A stretch of DNA of 64,000 nucleotides. Source: Planctomycetes bacterium UBA7888. GTDB lineage: Bacteria > Planctomycetota > UBA1135. Position numbers and translations under genes: made by a program. The stretch lies in assembly GCA_002500505.1 (NCBI GenBank), contig DLRM01000011.1:18370-82369 (forward strand), in the 5' to 3' direction. The notes under the pieces were generated by a model that was not told where the DNA came from, made no database searches, and saw only the letters and a list, made by a program, of their open reading frames with translations. This document shows, piece after piece, positions 1 through 9,257 of the stretch. The first letter of the stretch is position 1, and every line of letters begins with the position of its first letter.

Positions 1-198
1 CAGGCTGCAGACCGCTGGGAGATTCTTCTGAAGAATCTATCCGACAAGGAAAAGCTCATCCTGAAAGGCTATTACCAAGACGGACTCACTTTGCGGGAGA
101 TTGGCGAAAAGTTGGGAATTACCGAGTCTCGCGTTTGCCAGATTCATGCCAACACGATTAAACGATTGCGAGATCGGTTGGCACCTCCGACCAACTAA
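1..198 (+). CDS. RNA polymerase sigma factor, C-terminal fragment (region 4)
   Basis: The window opens inside a reading frame that runs in frame 1 to a TAA at 196-198. The visible 65 residues form a sigma-70 region 4 helix-turn-helix: the run LTLREIGEKLGITESRVCQI, followed by basic residues (IKRLRDRL), is the DNA-recognition helix that contacts the -35 element. The ESRVCQIH wording is typical of FliA/WhiG-type (sigma-28) alternative factors rather than RpoD. The N-terminal regions lie off the left edge, so the exact class cannot be fixed. birA starts 8 bases after the stop, so the two are probably co-transcribed. Confidence 0.85.
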   Translation, partial: QAADRWEILLKNLSDKEKLILKGYYQDGLTLREIGEKLGITESRVCQIHANTIKRLRDRLAPPTN

Positions 199-206
199 AG
201 CGAGCG

Positions 207-983
207 GTGGCCCTTCGCGACCTCGCTTTTCCCCCATCAAACTGGATTCATTCGGTCGAGGTCATTGATTCCTGCCCAAGCACTTCGGATGTATTGCGCG
301 AACGGTTGAAATCTGATTTGTGTGACTCAAACCTAGGAAAAGTACTTGTGGCCCGAAACCAGACACAGGGCCGTGGACGCGAAACGCGCGATTGGTGGAC
401 CGGACCCCCCGATTCAAATATCGCTCTAACCGCTTGTCTTTCGCCTCCCGAGCCTCCGCTTGTCGCCGGGCTGCTCGCTGCTTGCGCGATGGCCAAAGTG
501 GGCGAAGAGTATTCGAACTGCAAGTCTGCTCTGAAATGGCCCAACGATGTGCTATTGAAAAATGACGCGGGGGAATGGGCCAAGTTTTGTGGGATTCTTT
601 CGGAACTTATCGCCGGACAACCCAATCGTTTGTTGGTTGGAGTAGGCGCCAACATCCTCCAGGCACCCCCAAGTGATGTCGCTCCTTATCCCACAACTTG
701 TGTGGGATCCGATGTGGACTTAGGAGCTTTTTTGCAATCCTTCCTGGAGGAATGGGAAAAATCGTGGGCGCTTTACCAAGGCCACGGCCCAAAGGCTCTC
801 GAAAAGGAGTTTTTTACCCGCCTGACAGCATGGGCACCAAAAGGAATTCGAATCCCCGAAGAACCTGACCTTCCTACGGGTAGGCTGTTAGAATTCTCGG
901 TTTCCAAGGGCCTTTCCTGGGGCAAAGCGGACAACTCCATAACCCGCCCCCTCGGTCTTCTCCCCTCCTTGGAAGCCCTCTAA
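207..983 (+). CDS. birA: Biotin--[acetyl-CoA-carboxylase] ligase
   Basis: Attaches biotin to the biotin carboxyl carrier protein through biotinyl-5'-AMP in the cytoplasm. The catalytic core is clear: the substrate loop with ARNQTQGRGR at about residue 49, KWPNDVLL at about 109, then the GILSEL and VGVGANIL strands. At 258 residues it has no N-terminal winged helix, so it looks like a monofunctional class I ligase and not a biotin-operon repressor. The start is GTG at 207, 8 bases after the sigma-factor stop; no good Shine-Dalgarno is visible. rph follows 5 bases later. The C-terminal third is less conserved, as is usual for the family. Confidence 0.9.
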   Translation: MALRDLAFPPSNWIHSVEVIDSCPSTSDVLRERLKSDLCDSNLGKVLVARNQTQGRGRETRDWWTGPPDSNIALTACLSPPEPPLVAGLLAACAMAKVGEEYSNCKSALKWPNDVLLKNDAGEWAKFCGILSELIAGQPNRLLVGVGANILQAPPSDVAPYPTTCVGSDVDLGAFLQSFLEEWEKSWALYQGHGPKALEKEFFTRLTAWAPKGIRIPEEPDLPTGRLLEFSVSKGLSWGKADNSITRPLGLLPSLEAL

Positions 984-988
984 AACCC

Positions 989-1714
989 ATGGAACGATTC
1001 AACGGACGACACGACAATCAACTTCGCGAGGTACGCTTCACGAGAAACTTTACGGATAACGCAGAAGGTTCTGTGTTGGTGGAGTGCGGTCGCACCCGCG
1101 TTCTCTGCACTGTGAGCGCGATTCCCAAAGTCCCTATGTTCCAAAAGAACAAGGGCGAAGGATGGCTTACTGCAGAGTACGCCATGCTTCCTGGCTCGGT
1201 GGAAGGTCGCAAACATCGCGAGTTCCAAAAACGCGACGGACGCTCCGTTGAAATTCAGAGGCTCATCGGTCGGGCTCTTCGCGCAGTTATTGACCTTTCC
1301 GCCTTTCCTGAACACACGCTTCATGTGGACTGCGATGTATTGCAAGCTGATGGAGGAACTCGATGTGCAAGCATTTCGGGTGCAGCTGTTGCTCTTCACG
1401 ATGCGCTTCAAGTGTTGAGCGGTCGCGGGAAACTTCGCCACTGGCCAATGCAGGATTGGCCCGCTGCTGTCTCCGTGGGAATTGTGGCCGGCCGTGAAGT
1501 TTTAGACTTGGACTACGGCGAAGATTTTGAAGCGGATGTGGATATGAACATCGTGGCCACAGCAAGTGGAAAAATAATTGAAGTTCAAGGAACTGCTGAA
1601 GGCGATCCTTTTGAGCGTGAAGCATTAAATCGCTTGATCGATTTAGGCGTTGACGGGGTAATCGAACTAACTCAACTTCAAAAGACCGCCGTTGAGGACG
1701 GGGCCACCGTTTGA
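989..1714 (+). CDS. rph: Ribonuclease PH
   Basis: Phosphorolytic 3'-5' exoribonuclease that trims tRNA 3' ends. The 241 residues match the usual family length and carry the family signatures: an N-terminal GRHDNQLREV stretch, SVLVECGRTRVLCTVS, the EGWLTAEYAMLPGS loop, GRSVEIQRLIGRALRA with the phosphate-binding arginines, and DCDVLQADGGTRCASI with the catalytic aspartate. The stop TGA at 1712-1714 overlaps the TTG start of the next gene, indicating translational coupling. Pairing with rdgB two genes downstream is a common arrangement. Confidence 0.96.
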   Translation: MERFNGRHDNQLREVRFTRNFTDNAEGSVLVECGRTRVLCTVSAIPKVPMFQKNKGEGWLTAEYAMLPGSVEGRKHREFQKRDGRSVEIQRLIGRALRAVIDLSAFPEHTLHVDCDVLQADGGTRCASISGAAVALHDALQVLSGRGKLRHWPMQDWPAAVSVGIVAGREVLDLDYGEDFEADVDMNIVATASGKIIEVQGTAEGDPFEREALNRLIDLGVDGVIELTQLQKTAVEDGATV

Positions 1715-2826
1715 AAAAGCGGTACATCTTCGGGCTTGTAGCGGCTTTGCTGCTGATTCACGGGCTGGATCAAGGCCTGCGCTTCCCCCCTCTTCAGTTC
1801 GATCCTGCACCAATTATTTTGGAAGCAGAGGTGGACGGACTTCAGATTCTCGCCGAAGGGGCTTATTTGCGGAGAGATACGGAAAACTTGGTGCTGCGGA
1901 CTTTCGTTCCTGAGCCCCGAATTGAATTCCGTGCAAAGGAAGCTTGGGCAGGAAATGTTTTATTGGAGAACATTCACCCAGATGCGCATTTCGAATCCAA
2001 CCCTTTTTTAATTTTCCGAGGCGGGCTGACTTCTCAAATCGAAATCCAGCTTCCCGCTGGCGAATCGGCAATACTTCAACTCCATTTCCCTGAAGGGGAA
2101 AGTTCCCGATTTGCCGTGATTGGCGATAGCGGCGGGCGCGGCGAGGCGGCTTGGGGATTTACTCGCGCCGCAGAGCTAGGGGCAGAATTCGTTCTGCACT
2201 TGGGTGACATTTCTTACTCCTCGGCCGATTACCCAGCCGCCACTCATGTTTGGAATGAATCACCGATTCCGATTTACACAGCGATTGGGAACCACGACTT
2301 TCGTGGGTTTGGAGAATCTCCGATTCAATTTTTCCAGGAGCACTTTGGCCCCCTCAATAGTACTTTTAAGCTAAACGGTGCCTGGTTTTTGAACCTTGAC
2401 ACCGCTGCCGACACGGTTCCAGCTTGGGGTGGCGAACGTGGGAAAACCCTGGAACAATTCGCCCGCCTTCGGGGAAAAGAAACTGGACCACTCTTTGTTT
2501 GGACTCACCGCCCTTTGGCGGATCCACGAGTTCAAACCGGAGAGCGAACTCTCGAAAATGCGCATGCCCTTAACCGAACGCACGAGGCCGACTGGTTGAG
2601 AAATCAGCTCCTGGAACTAAAGACTACTGCTCTCTTCGCAGGGCACATTCACCACAGTTTTGATTTTGATGACCACGGCCTACGAACCCTCATTGCGGGC
2701 GAAGGCCTTGCTGCCAATGGAGAGAGCGCCCAAATCCTCCTTGGCGAGTGGTCCCCCACTGCTCCCCCTCGACTTTGGTTTGAACCCCTCAACATGCCGG
2801 AAACTGCTCACGGCTCTCAGGAATAA
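1711..2826 (+). CDS. Exported or membrane-anchored calcineurin-like metallophosphoesterase
   Basis: A 371-residue dinuclear-metal phosphoesterase. The metal-binding blocks appear in order: FAVIGDSGG (about 133), HLGDISYS (about 164), GNHDF (about 193), a WTHRP histidine (about 266) and GHIHH (about 312). The N-terminus has a basic start and a hydrophobic stretch (residues 5-18), so the catalytic domain is probably in the periplasm; residues 25-130 look like a beta-rich domain as in purple-acid-phosphatase-like proteins. The TTG start at 1711 overlaps the rph stop; an alternative internal start cannot be excluded. The substrate is unknown. Confidence 0.82.
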   Translation: MKKRYIFGLVAALLLIHGLDQGLRFPPLQFDPAPIILEAEVDGLQILAEGAYLRRDTENLVLRTFVPEPRIEFRAKEAWAGNVLLENIHPDAHFESNPFLIFRGGLTSQIEIQLPAGESAILQLHFPEGESSRFAVIGDSGGRGEAAWGFTRAAELGAEFVLHLGDISYSSADYPAATHVWNESPIPIYTAIGNHDFRGFGESPIQFFQEHFGPLNSTFKLNGAWFLNLDTAADTVPAWGGERGKTLEQFARLRGKETGPLFVWTHRPLADPRVQTGERTLENAHALNRTHEADWLRNQLLELKTTALFAGHIHHSFDFDDHGLRTLIAGEGLAANGESAQILLGEWSPTAPPRLWFEPLNMPETAHGSQE

Positions 2827-2828
2827 TC

Positions 2829-3470
2829 TTGGCCCAAAAACTCCTTCTTGCGAGCGGCAACGCTAAAAAACTTGCCGAATTGCGTTCAATGTGCGCTGAC
2901 CTTCCCCTGGAAATCCTTTCACCTGAGAATTTGCCAAACGGCCTCCCTGAAGTCGATGAAGACCAAGACAACTTCCTGGACAATGCCACGAAAAAGGCGT
3001 TCTCCGCCGCAAAAGCCGCGCGGGAACAGATTGGGGAAGGGATTTGGGCTCTTGCCGATGACTCCGGCCTCTGTGTAGAAGCCTTGGACGGGGCGCCCGG
3101 AATTCACTCCGCCCGCTTCGCAGGCCTTCCGGAAAGCGACTCGCGTGAACTTCGCGATGCCGCCAACAACACCCTTCTCTTAAACAAACTAGATAGCTTT
3201 CCTCCTGGACAACGGGGTGCAGCTTTTTGGTGTGTTTTGGCCGTTGCCCGCGAGGATGAATTGCTTTTTGCCGTGGAAGGATCTGTCCAAGGCCGAATAT
3301 TGGAAAAGCCAAGCGGCGAAGACGGCTTCGGATATGACCCGCTCTTTTATCATGAACTATCAGGGCGCAGCTTTGCCCACCTTTCAAGCAAGGAAAAGGC
3401 CGCCGTCAGCCACCGTGGCCAAGCCATTGCCAGGCTTCGTCAAGTCCTCGAACACGCCCTCTCCTCCTAA
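2829..3470 (+). CDS. rdgB: XTP/dITP diphosphatase (non-canonical purine NTP pyrophosphatase)
   Basis: House-cleaning HAM1/RdgB enzyme that hydrolyses dITP, XTP and ITP to monophosphates and so keeps deaminated purines out of DNA and RNA. Family motifs are intact: LLASGNAKKLAELR at the N-terminus, LADDSGLCVEALDGAPGI with the catalytic aspartate, GEDGFGYDPLFY, and the terminal SSKEKAAVSHRGQA segment. It starts at a TTG two bases after the preceding stop. At 213 residues it is standard length. It sits between the metallophosphoesterase and lepA in one operon. Confidence 0.95.
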   Translation: MAQKLLLASGNAKKLAELRSMCADLPLEILSPENLPNGLPEVDEDQDNFLDNATKKAFSAAKAAREQIGEGIWALADDSGLCVEALDGAPGIHSARFAGLPESDSRELRDAANNTLLLNKLDSFPPGQRGAAFWCVLAVAREDELLFAVEGSVQGRILEKPSGEDGFGYDPLFYHELSGRSFAHLSSKEKAAVSHRGQAIARLRQVLEHALSS

Positions 3471-3475
3471 CCAGT

Positions 3476-5284
3476 ATGCCTCAACCCATTCCTCCGGAAC
3501 GCATCCGGAACTTCTCAATCATCGCCCACATTGACCATGGAAAGTCAACGTTGGCCGATCGTTTCCTGGAGATGACGGGTGCAGTAGAGAAACGGAAGTC
3601 CAGCGAACAAATGCTGGACTCGATGGAACTTGAGAGGGAACGCGGCATCACCATCAAAGCGGCAGCGGTTGCTTTGAAGGCTGAGCTGGATGGCGAAGAG
3701 TACTTGCTCAACTTGATTGACACTCCTGGGCACGTTGACTTTTCTTATGAAGTTGAAAAGTCTTTGCAGGCTTGTGAAGGGGCCCTTCTTTTGATTGATG
3801 CCGCGCAAGGCATTCAAGCGCAAACCGTAGCTAACGCCATGCTCGCCATGGATCAGGACATGGAAGTGGTTCCTGTGTTCAACAAGGTGGACCTTCCACA
3901 CGCCCGCCCTGAGGAAATCGGCGAAGAAATGGAACATGTCCTTCTTTTAGAAAAAGAAACTGCCATTCACTGCTCCGCCAAAACGGGCAGTGGCCTGGAA
4001 GGCGTACTGCGCGCCATTGTTGAACGAATCCCGCCTCCTGAGGGCGACGGAGAGAAACCTCTCCGAGCCCTGATTTTTGACGCCAAATATGATGAATACC
4101 GCGGGGTCGTGGTTTACTTGCGGATGGTGGATGGGCATATCCACAAGGGAGACATGGTCCACATGATTGGCGGGGATGCAGACTACGAAGTCTTGGAACT
4201 CGGAAAGTTCACTCCAAAACCTGTGCCCCAGAATAGCTTAGGCCCTGGTGAAGTTGGGTATCTCATCTCGAACATCAAGCAGCTGGAAGATGTTCGAGTA
4301 GGTGACACTGTCACCATACAAAAAGGTGAACGCGCTGGCGCTTTGGAGGGCTATCGCGAACCCCAGCCAATGGTTTGGTGCGGTATTTACCCCACCAACT
4401 CAGGGGACTTCGAAAACCTTCGGGCGGCTCTTGCCACTTTGAAACTCAATGATTCCAGCATCATTTTTGAGCCAGAGTCTTCAGACGCTTTGGGTTTTGG
4501 TTTCCGTTGTGGTTTCTTGGGCCTATTGCACATGGAAATCGTGCAAGAGCGACTCGAACGCGAATCAGGAATTGATATTGTCCAAACCGCTCCTACCGTT
4601 CCTTATGAGGTCATCATGAACGATGGGGAGTCTGTAGTCATTCACTCCCCCGGCGACTTGCCAGACCCCATGCAGTTCACCGAGTTAAGGGAACCCAAGG
4701 TTGTCACGCATATTTTGGTACCGACTGAGTCCATTGGCGCCGTCATGAAGCTATGTTCCGATCGCAGAGGCACCTTCATGCGACAAGAACATTTATCCAC
4801 ATCCAGAGTCATGCTCACATGGGAACTCCCTCTTTCGGAAATCATCTTCGATTTTTACGACCGCCTTAAATCCGGGACAAAGGGATATGGCACGATGAAT
4901 TACGAAGAGCCTGTGTTCGAGGCTAGTCAGCTTGTTCGAATTCGGTTCCTGATTTCGAATACCGAGGCAGATGCTCTCTCCATCATTTGCCATCAAGATA
5001 CCGCTGAACGCCGAGGGCGGGCAGTTTTACGGAAATTGCGCAAGGAAATCCCTCGCCATCAATTTGAGGTGGCCCTTCAGGCTGCGATTGGGGGCAAAAT
5101 TATCGCTCGGGAGTCCATTCGAGCTTTGGCCAAGAATGTGACCGCCAAATGCTACGGTGGAGACGTAAGCAGAAAGAGGAAGCTCCTCCAGAAGCAAAAA
5201 GAGGGGAAAAAGCGGATGAAGTCCATCGGAAATGTGGAAGTTCCGCAAAAGGCCTTCCTCGCAGTTCTCTCTCAGGACGAGTAA
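3476..5284 (+). CDS. lepA: Elongation factor 4 (ribosomal back-translocase GTPase)
   Basis: Translational GTPase that binds stalled or mis-translocated ribosomes. The G domain shows AHIDHGKSTL (P-loop), ERGITIKA (G2), DTPGHVDF (G3) and NKVDLP (G4). The remaining 400 residues include the EF4-specific C-terminal domain (GGDVSRKRKLLQKQKEGKKRM is cut by no stop and ends in the usual basic tail). The 602-residue length and the absence of EF-G domain IV fit LepA and exclude EF-G. The ATG at 3476 lies 5 bases after rdgB. lepB follows directly, the same order as in E. coli. Confidence 0.97.
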   Translation: MPQPIPPERIRNFSIIAHIDHGKSTLADRFLEMTGAVEKRKSSEQMLDSMELERERGITIKAAAVALKAELDGEEYLLNLIDTPGHVDFSYEVEKSLQACEGALLLIDAAQGIQAQTVANAMLAMDQDMEVVPVFNKVDLPHARPEEIGEEMEHVLLLEKETAIHCSAKTGSGLEGVLRAIVERIPPPEGDGEKPLRALIFDAKYDEYRGVVVYLRMVDGHIHKGDMVHMIGGDADYEVLELGKFTPKPVPQNSLGPGEVGYLISNIKQLEDVRVGDTVTIQKGERAGALEGYREPQPMVWCGIYPTNSGDFENLRAALATLKLNDSSIIFEPESSDALGFGFRCGFLGLLHMEIVQERLERESGIDIVQTAPTVPYEVIMNDGESVVIHSPGDLPDPMQFTELREPKVVTHILVPTESIGAVMKLCSDRRGTFMRQEHLSTSRVMLTWELPLSEIIFDFYDRLKSGTKGYGTMNYEEPVFEASQLVRIRFLISNTEADALSIICHQDTAERRGRAVLRKLRKEIPRHQFEVALQAAIGGKIIARESIRALAKNVTAKCYGGDVSRKRKLLQKQKEGKKRMKSIGNVEVPQKAFLAVLSQDE

Positions 5285-5301
5285 ACTCTCCTGGCCTCAA
5301 C

Positions 5302-6714
5302 ATGGCCAAAAAAGAAAAATCAAAGCACCCCTTCCGCGACTCGATTGAAGTTGTGATTTTCGCCATTGTGATGGCTTTAGGGCTCAAGGTCTTTGCTGTC
5401 GAGGCATATCAAATCCCAACTGGCTCCATGATGCCGACCTTGATGGGTACGCAGCTCATTGACCCCGACCGCCAAATTCCAAATGGGAGTGTGCATGACC
5501 GCGTCTTAGTAGACAAAATTTCTTGGTGGCTTCGGGATCCCAAGCGTTGGGAAGTGGTTGTGTTCCGCTACCCACTTTTGGCGCACCAAAACTATGTAAA
5601 ACGTATGGTCGGAATGCCCAGCGAGGATTTGGCGATTTTGAATGGAGATATCTGGACGCGAAAGGACGCCTCTGAAAATTACACCATTGAAAGGAAACCC
5701 GAAGACCTCCAGAACACTCTTTGGAAATCTTGTTGGCCGATTCCTGGTTCAGACGCAAAGCGCTGGATGGGTTGGGAGACTGCAAACCAAACTCCTGGAA
5801 AAGATGGATTGCTGAAACTGCAAGGACGGCGCTCAATTCAAAGCACGAAGATTTTTCACGATGATTATCGCAATGGCTTCCCGGACTCCATCTTCTGGCG
5901 CATCCCCGTCACTGGGGCAGGTGTTCGCTCGCGAAATGTTGTTTCAGATTTGAAATTGGAAACCACTTTTGTTCCCGATGACTCTGCCGGCCCCCTGGAA
6001 ATCCGAATGGATGCGGGGCCGTTCCCAATTCGGCTGCGGCTGGAACCCGGTCAAAGCCCAAGCATCACTCTTCATTCTCCTGATGGGGAGGTTCACACAG
6101 GTGATTTCCAACACGAAGCTGGGAAGGGTGTCGAAGTTTCAATCGCCTTCTGGGATCACCGCATTAGTGTTTTGGTTCAGTCAGAAGGCAGTAACTGGGC
6201 TTTGACCAAAAACCTGCGACTAGATGCTCAACAAGCGACAATGAATCGGATTCGCTTCACCGCACAAAATGGCGGGTGGAGCGCTTTCCCGCCGAAAGTT
6301 TTCCGTGACATTCATTATTTACCCCCTCTCCGTGGTGGTGGCGCCCCTTATTTCACAATTCCTGAAGGGCAATACTTCATGATGGGCGACAACACCCAAA
6401 ATTCACACGATAGTCGTGACTGGGAGGCAAGGGAATTGGAGTTAGACCCACCGGTTGACGGCCGACTTGCCTTGCGCGGAGATAATTTTCAAAGTGGAAC
6501 CGATCCCAACTTTGACAACCCTCGATGGGACATGGGACGCAAAGTGATGACTTTCCGAGATTCCACTGGCGAACAATTTTCCGTACCTCGAGAGTCAATC
6601 GCAAATGATCAGCGTATCCACTCTCCCTTTGTTCCCCGAGATCATCTCATGGGCCGAGCTCTTGCCGTCTTTATGCCCTTATGGCCCACTCTCCGATTTG
6701 GCTTTGTACGATGA
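5302..6714 (+). CDS. lepB: Signal peptidase I, enlarged form
   Basis: Membrane serine protease that removes signal peptides on the periplasmic side. One transmembrane helix (residues 13-31) is followed by the catalytic serine in IPTGSMMPTL (about 42), the catalytic lysine region VKRMVGMPSED (about 98) and box E, MGDNTQNSHDSRDW (about 360). The 470 residues far exceed the usual 200-325. The excess is an insertion of about 220 residues between the lysine and box E, including a beta-rich block resembling a lectin/LamG sandwich, and a second insertion after box E before FVPRDHLMGRALAVF. ATG 5302 was chosen because upstream in-frame codons overlap lepA and the N-terminus there would be highly charged. 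Confidence 0.9.
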   Translation: MAKKEKSKHPFRDSIEVVIFAIVMALGLKVFAVEAYQIPTGSMMPTLMGTQLIDPDRQIPNGSVHDRVLVDKISWWLRDPKRWEVVVFRYPLLAHQNYVKRMVGMPSEDLAILNGDIWTRKDASENYTIERKPEDLQNTLWKSCWPIPGSDAKRWMGWETANQTPGKDGLLKLQGRRSIQSTKIFHDDYRNGFPDSIFWRIPVTGAGVRSRNVVSDLKLETTFVPDDSAGPLEIRMDAGPFPIRLRLEPGQSPSITLHSPDGEVHTGDFQHEAGKGVEVSIAFWDHRISVLVQSEGSNWALTKNLRLDAQQATMNRIRFTAQNGGWSAFPPKVFRDIHYLPPLRGGGAPYFTIPEGQYFMMGDNTQNSHDSRDWEARELELDPPVDGRLALRGDNFQSGTDPNFDNPRWDMGRKVMTFRDSTGEQFSVPRESIANDQRIHSPFVPRDHLMGRALAVFMPLWPTLRFGFVR

Positions 6715-7463
6715 ATGAACTTTCTCCCACATACGACGCGGACCTCCTGAAAACCGAAGCCCTGGATAAGTCTTACAAGGGGCGAAAGGTAGTTGACGGT
6801 GTCGCGATTGAAGTCCACGAAGGCGAGTTCGTGGGCTTGCTCGGTCCAAACGGCGCAGGAAAAACGACCACCTTCCGGATGTGCATGGGAATGGAATGCC
6901 CTGATGCAGGGAAAATTTTCCTGCGTGGGCATGAAGTGACAACCCTGCCAATTTATAAAAGAGCAAAGTTAGGTCTTGGGTACCTGGCCCAAGAAGCTTC
7001 TGTTTTTCGCCGCCTTTCGGTGGAAGACAATTTGCTTGGTATTTTGGAACTGACTCGACTTCAAAAGACGGATAGGGAAAGGCGGTGTGAAGAGTTGCTG
7101 GTTGAGTTTGGCCTGGGCCATATCCGCAAGAGCATGGGCGAGGTCCTATCTGGTGGAGAACGGCGACGCTTAGAGATTGCTCGCGCACTCGCCACCGAAC
7201 CCAGCATCCTCCTTTTGGACGAGCCCTTTTCGGGGGTAGACCCTGTTGCAGTCGAGGAAATCCAAGGAATCCTTAAAAGCTTAAAAGGCAAAGGTATCGC
7301 AATCCTTCTCACCGATCACAATGTCCGGGAAACTCTCCATATCACCGACCGTGCCTACATTTTGGCTGAGGGAAAAGTACTTGCGGAAGGGACCCCTGAG
7401 AAGCTGGTTGAAAACGAGCAGGTGCGCAAGGTCTATCTGGGCTCGCGGTTTGAGCTTACTTAG
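6711..7463 (+). CDS. lptB: LPS export ABC transporter ATP-binding protein
   Basis: ATPase of the LptB2FGC complex that extracts LPS from the inner membrane. Walker A GPNGAGKTTTF (about 44), Q-loop LAQEASVF, signature LSGGERRRLEIARAL, Walker B ILLLDEPFSGVDP and the LptB-characteristic LTDHNVRET switch are all present. The ATG at 6711 overlaps the lepB stop (ATGA), so translation is coupled. The membrane partners LptF and LptG are not in the window. Together with lpxD and the heptosyltransferase it argues for a true LPS-bearing outer membrane. Confidence 0.95.
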   Translation: MNELSPTYDADLLKTEALDKSYKGRKVVDGVAIEVHEGEFVGLLGPNGAGKTTTFRMCMGMECPDAGKIFLRGHEVTTLPIYKRAKLGLGYLAQEASVFRRLSVEDNLLGILELTRLQKTDRERRCEELLVEFGLGHIRKSMGEVLSGGERRRLEIARALATEPSILLLDEPFSGVDPVAVEEIQGILKSLKGKGIAILLTDHNVRETLHITDRAYILAEGKVLAEGTPEKLVENEQVRKVYLGSRFELT

Positions 7464-7477
7464 GGGATTTGCCCTAA
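7460..7477 (+). terminator. Perfect 6-bp hairpin at the end of the lptB operon
   Basis: TTAGGG, a six-base loop and CCCTAA form a perfect stem overlapping the lptB stop codon. No T-tract follows, so it is not a classical intrinsic terminator; it may stabilise the mRNA 3' end or be chance. Confidence 0.25.
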
Positions 7478-7559
7478 TCCACCGAGCTCTCTTTGCTCCC
7501 CCCATAGCCCAGCTCTGGCGGCCTCGCTAAACTACTGCCCCTCTAACCAGGATAGACCC

Positions 7560-8315
7560 TTGGAAAGCATCGTTTTTGTCAAAAGAGTGCCCTCAACAAC
7601 GACCCGAGTGAAGGTCGGCGGCGAGGGGAAGTCCATCGACCCTACTGGGGTCGAATTCATCCTCAACCCCTACGACGAGTTCGCCGTTGAAGAGGCCCTA
7701 AAACAGAAAGAGGCCGCTGGTGCGGGCTCGGTTTCCGCAGTTAGCTTCGGAACTTCGGACTCGCAGAAAGAGCTTCGAACTGTTCTTGCGATGGGAGCTG
7801 ATTCTGCAACTCTCCTCCAGTCCGTTGAGGCATCCAATGCGGATGGCATGACTACTGCTCGAGCGCTCGCTGCGGCTGTTGAAGGTAAGAATTTTGACTT
7901 GCTTTTGTTTGGCAAGCAGGCGGTAGACCGCGACCAACATGGAGTTGGTCCTGCGGTCGCAACTCTTCTCGGCATACCTTGCATCACAGAAGTAGTGAAG
8001 ATGGATGTCGCCGACGGAAAAGTCACTTGCCAGCGAGAAGTTGAAGGTGGGGTAGAAACTGTCGAAGCGCCACTCCCCTGCGCTATCACCTGCCAAAAGG
8101 GGCTCAATGAGCCTCGATACGCAAGTCTGAAAGGCATTATGCAGGCTAAGAAAAAGCCTATGGATATTGTGGAAGTGGACGCCGGCTCCCCCGCAGTTGA
8201 GGTTCTTGGCATGGAGCTTCCAGCCCCCCGCAAAGCTGGCCGCATTATCGGTAAAGGCGCCGACGCTGTCCCGGAGCTTGTCGAAGCTCTTCGTAACGAG
8301 GCCAAAGTTCTTTAG
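7560..8315 (+). CDS. etfB: Electron transfer flavoprotein beta subunit
   Basis: Beta subunit of the soluble ETF heterodimer, which takes electrons from acyl-CoA and related dehydrogenases. The N-terminus (IVFVKRVPSTTTRVKV), the NPYDEFAVEEALK block and the GKQAVDRDQHGVGPAVATLL motif are characteristic, and the 251-residue length is normal. It starts at a TTG. etfA follows after 6 bases. No ETF-ubiquinone oxidoreductase or dehydrogenase gene is adjacent, so the electron donor and acceptor lie elsewhere. Confidence 0.95.
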   Translation: MESIVFVKRVPSTTTRVKVGGEGKSIDPTGVEFILNPYDEFAVEEALKQKEAAGAGSVSAVSFGTSDSQKELRTVLAMGADSATLLQSVEASNADGMTTARALAAAVEGKNFDLLLFGKQAVDRDQHGVGPAVATLLGIPCITEVVKMDVADGKVTCQREVEGGVETVEAPLPCAITCQKGLNEPRYASLKGIMQAKKKPMDIVEVDAGSPAVEVLGMELPAPRKAGRIIGKGADAVPELVEALRNEAKVL

Positions 8316-8321
8316 AAGCTC

Positions 8322-9257
8322 ATGATGACCAACATCCTTGTCGTTTTAGAAACTCGCGATGGCGCCTTGCGCCCCGCATCATTGGAAGCCGTCGGCGCAG
8401 CACATGCCGCCGCCAATGGTGGGACCGTAACTGCGCTTGCAACCGAACAAGCCGAGCTCGACGCCGCTGTTTTAGGCTCTGCTGGAGCTGATTGCGTTCT
8501 GATTTCAGATGTTGCAACGCATTCCCCTGATGGCGCCGCGGCAACCGCCGTGCGCGTTGCCAAAGAACGCGATGCCAATGCGGTTTTCCTGAGTGCGACC
8601 GTGCGTGGCCGCGACCTCACAGGCCGCATTGCCGCCGCTTTGGGTACTGGTTTTGCTGCTGATTGCACTGCAATGGAGGCTACCGAAAGCGGCCTGAGCT
8701 TCACGCGCCCTGTTTTTGGAAGCAAAGCCCTCCTTCATGTTCGCGTAAACGGGCCCGTTGCTGTGGCTTCTCTTCGCGGAAACCACTTTGCGCCTGCAGG
8801 CCGCGACACCAACGCTGAATTAGAAAGTTGTGCAGCCGAATCAAGTCAAGCACAAGTCCTTAGTGTTGCCGCAAAATCTGGTGAGCGACCCGATGTTTCA
8901 GAAGCCAATCGCATTGTGGCTGGAGGACGGGGAATGGGCGATGCCGCAAACTGGAGCATGCTCGAAGCTATCGCCGACAAACTTGATGGCGCCGCTTTGG
9001 GTGCTTCTCGCGCAGTAGTGGATTCGGGCTGGCGCCCTCACGGTGAACAAGTTGGGCAAACGGGAAAAACAGTTTCCCCCGAACTCTACATTGCTTGTGG
9101 CATTAGTGGTGCAATCCAACACCTCGCCGGGATGTCTTCTTCAAAGTGCATCGTTGCCATCAACAAAGATGCCGAAGCGCCAATCTTCCAACATGCCACT
9201 TACGGCATTGTGGGTAAAGTCGAGGAAGTGCTCCCCGCTCTAGCGGACGCGCTCTAG
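8322..9257 (+). CDS. etfA: Electron transfer flavoprotein alpha subunit
   Basis: Alpha subunit carrying the FAD-binding C-terminal domain. Residues 190-311 hold the FAD site: VAGGRGMG, GASRAVVDSGW, QVGQTGKTVSPELYIACGIS, HLAGMSSSKCIVAINKD and APIFQHATYGIVGK. The alanine-rich N-terminal domain pairs with EtfB. It forms a two-gene unit with etfB. Its TAG stop (9255-9257) interlocks with the stop of the opposing gene in the palindrome CTAG. Confidence 0.96.
   Translation: MMTNILVVLETRDGALRPASLEAVGAAHAAANGGTVTALATEQAELDAAVLGSAGADCVLISDVATHSPDGAAATAVRVAKERDANAVFLSATVRGRDLTGRIAAALGTGFAADCTAMEATESGLSFTRPVFGSKALLHVRVNGPVAVASLRGNHFAPAGRDTNAELESCAAESSQAQVLSVAAKSGERPDVSEANRIVAGGRGMGDAANWSMLEAIADKLDGAALGASRAVVDSGWRPHGEQVGQTGKTVSPELYIACGISGAIQHLAGMSSSKCIVAINKDAEAPIFQHATYGIVGKVEEVLPALADAL

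Noticed and set aside
9254..9257. Interlocking stop codons of convergent genes (CTAG here, CTAA at 55017-55020, abutting stops at 57600/57601) as a regulatory device.
   Set aside because: This is best explained by general genome compaction; no hairpin or other signal accompanies the overlaps.
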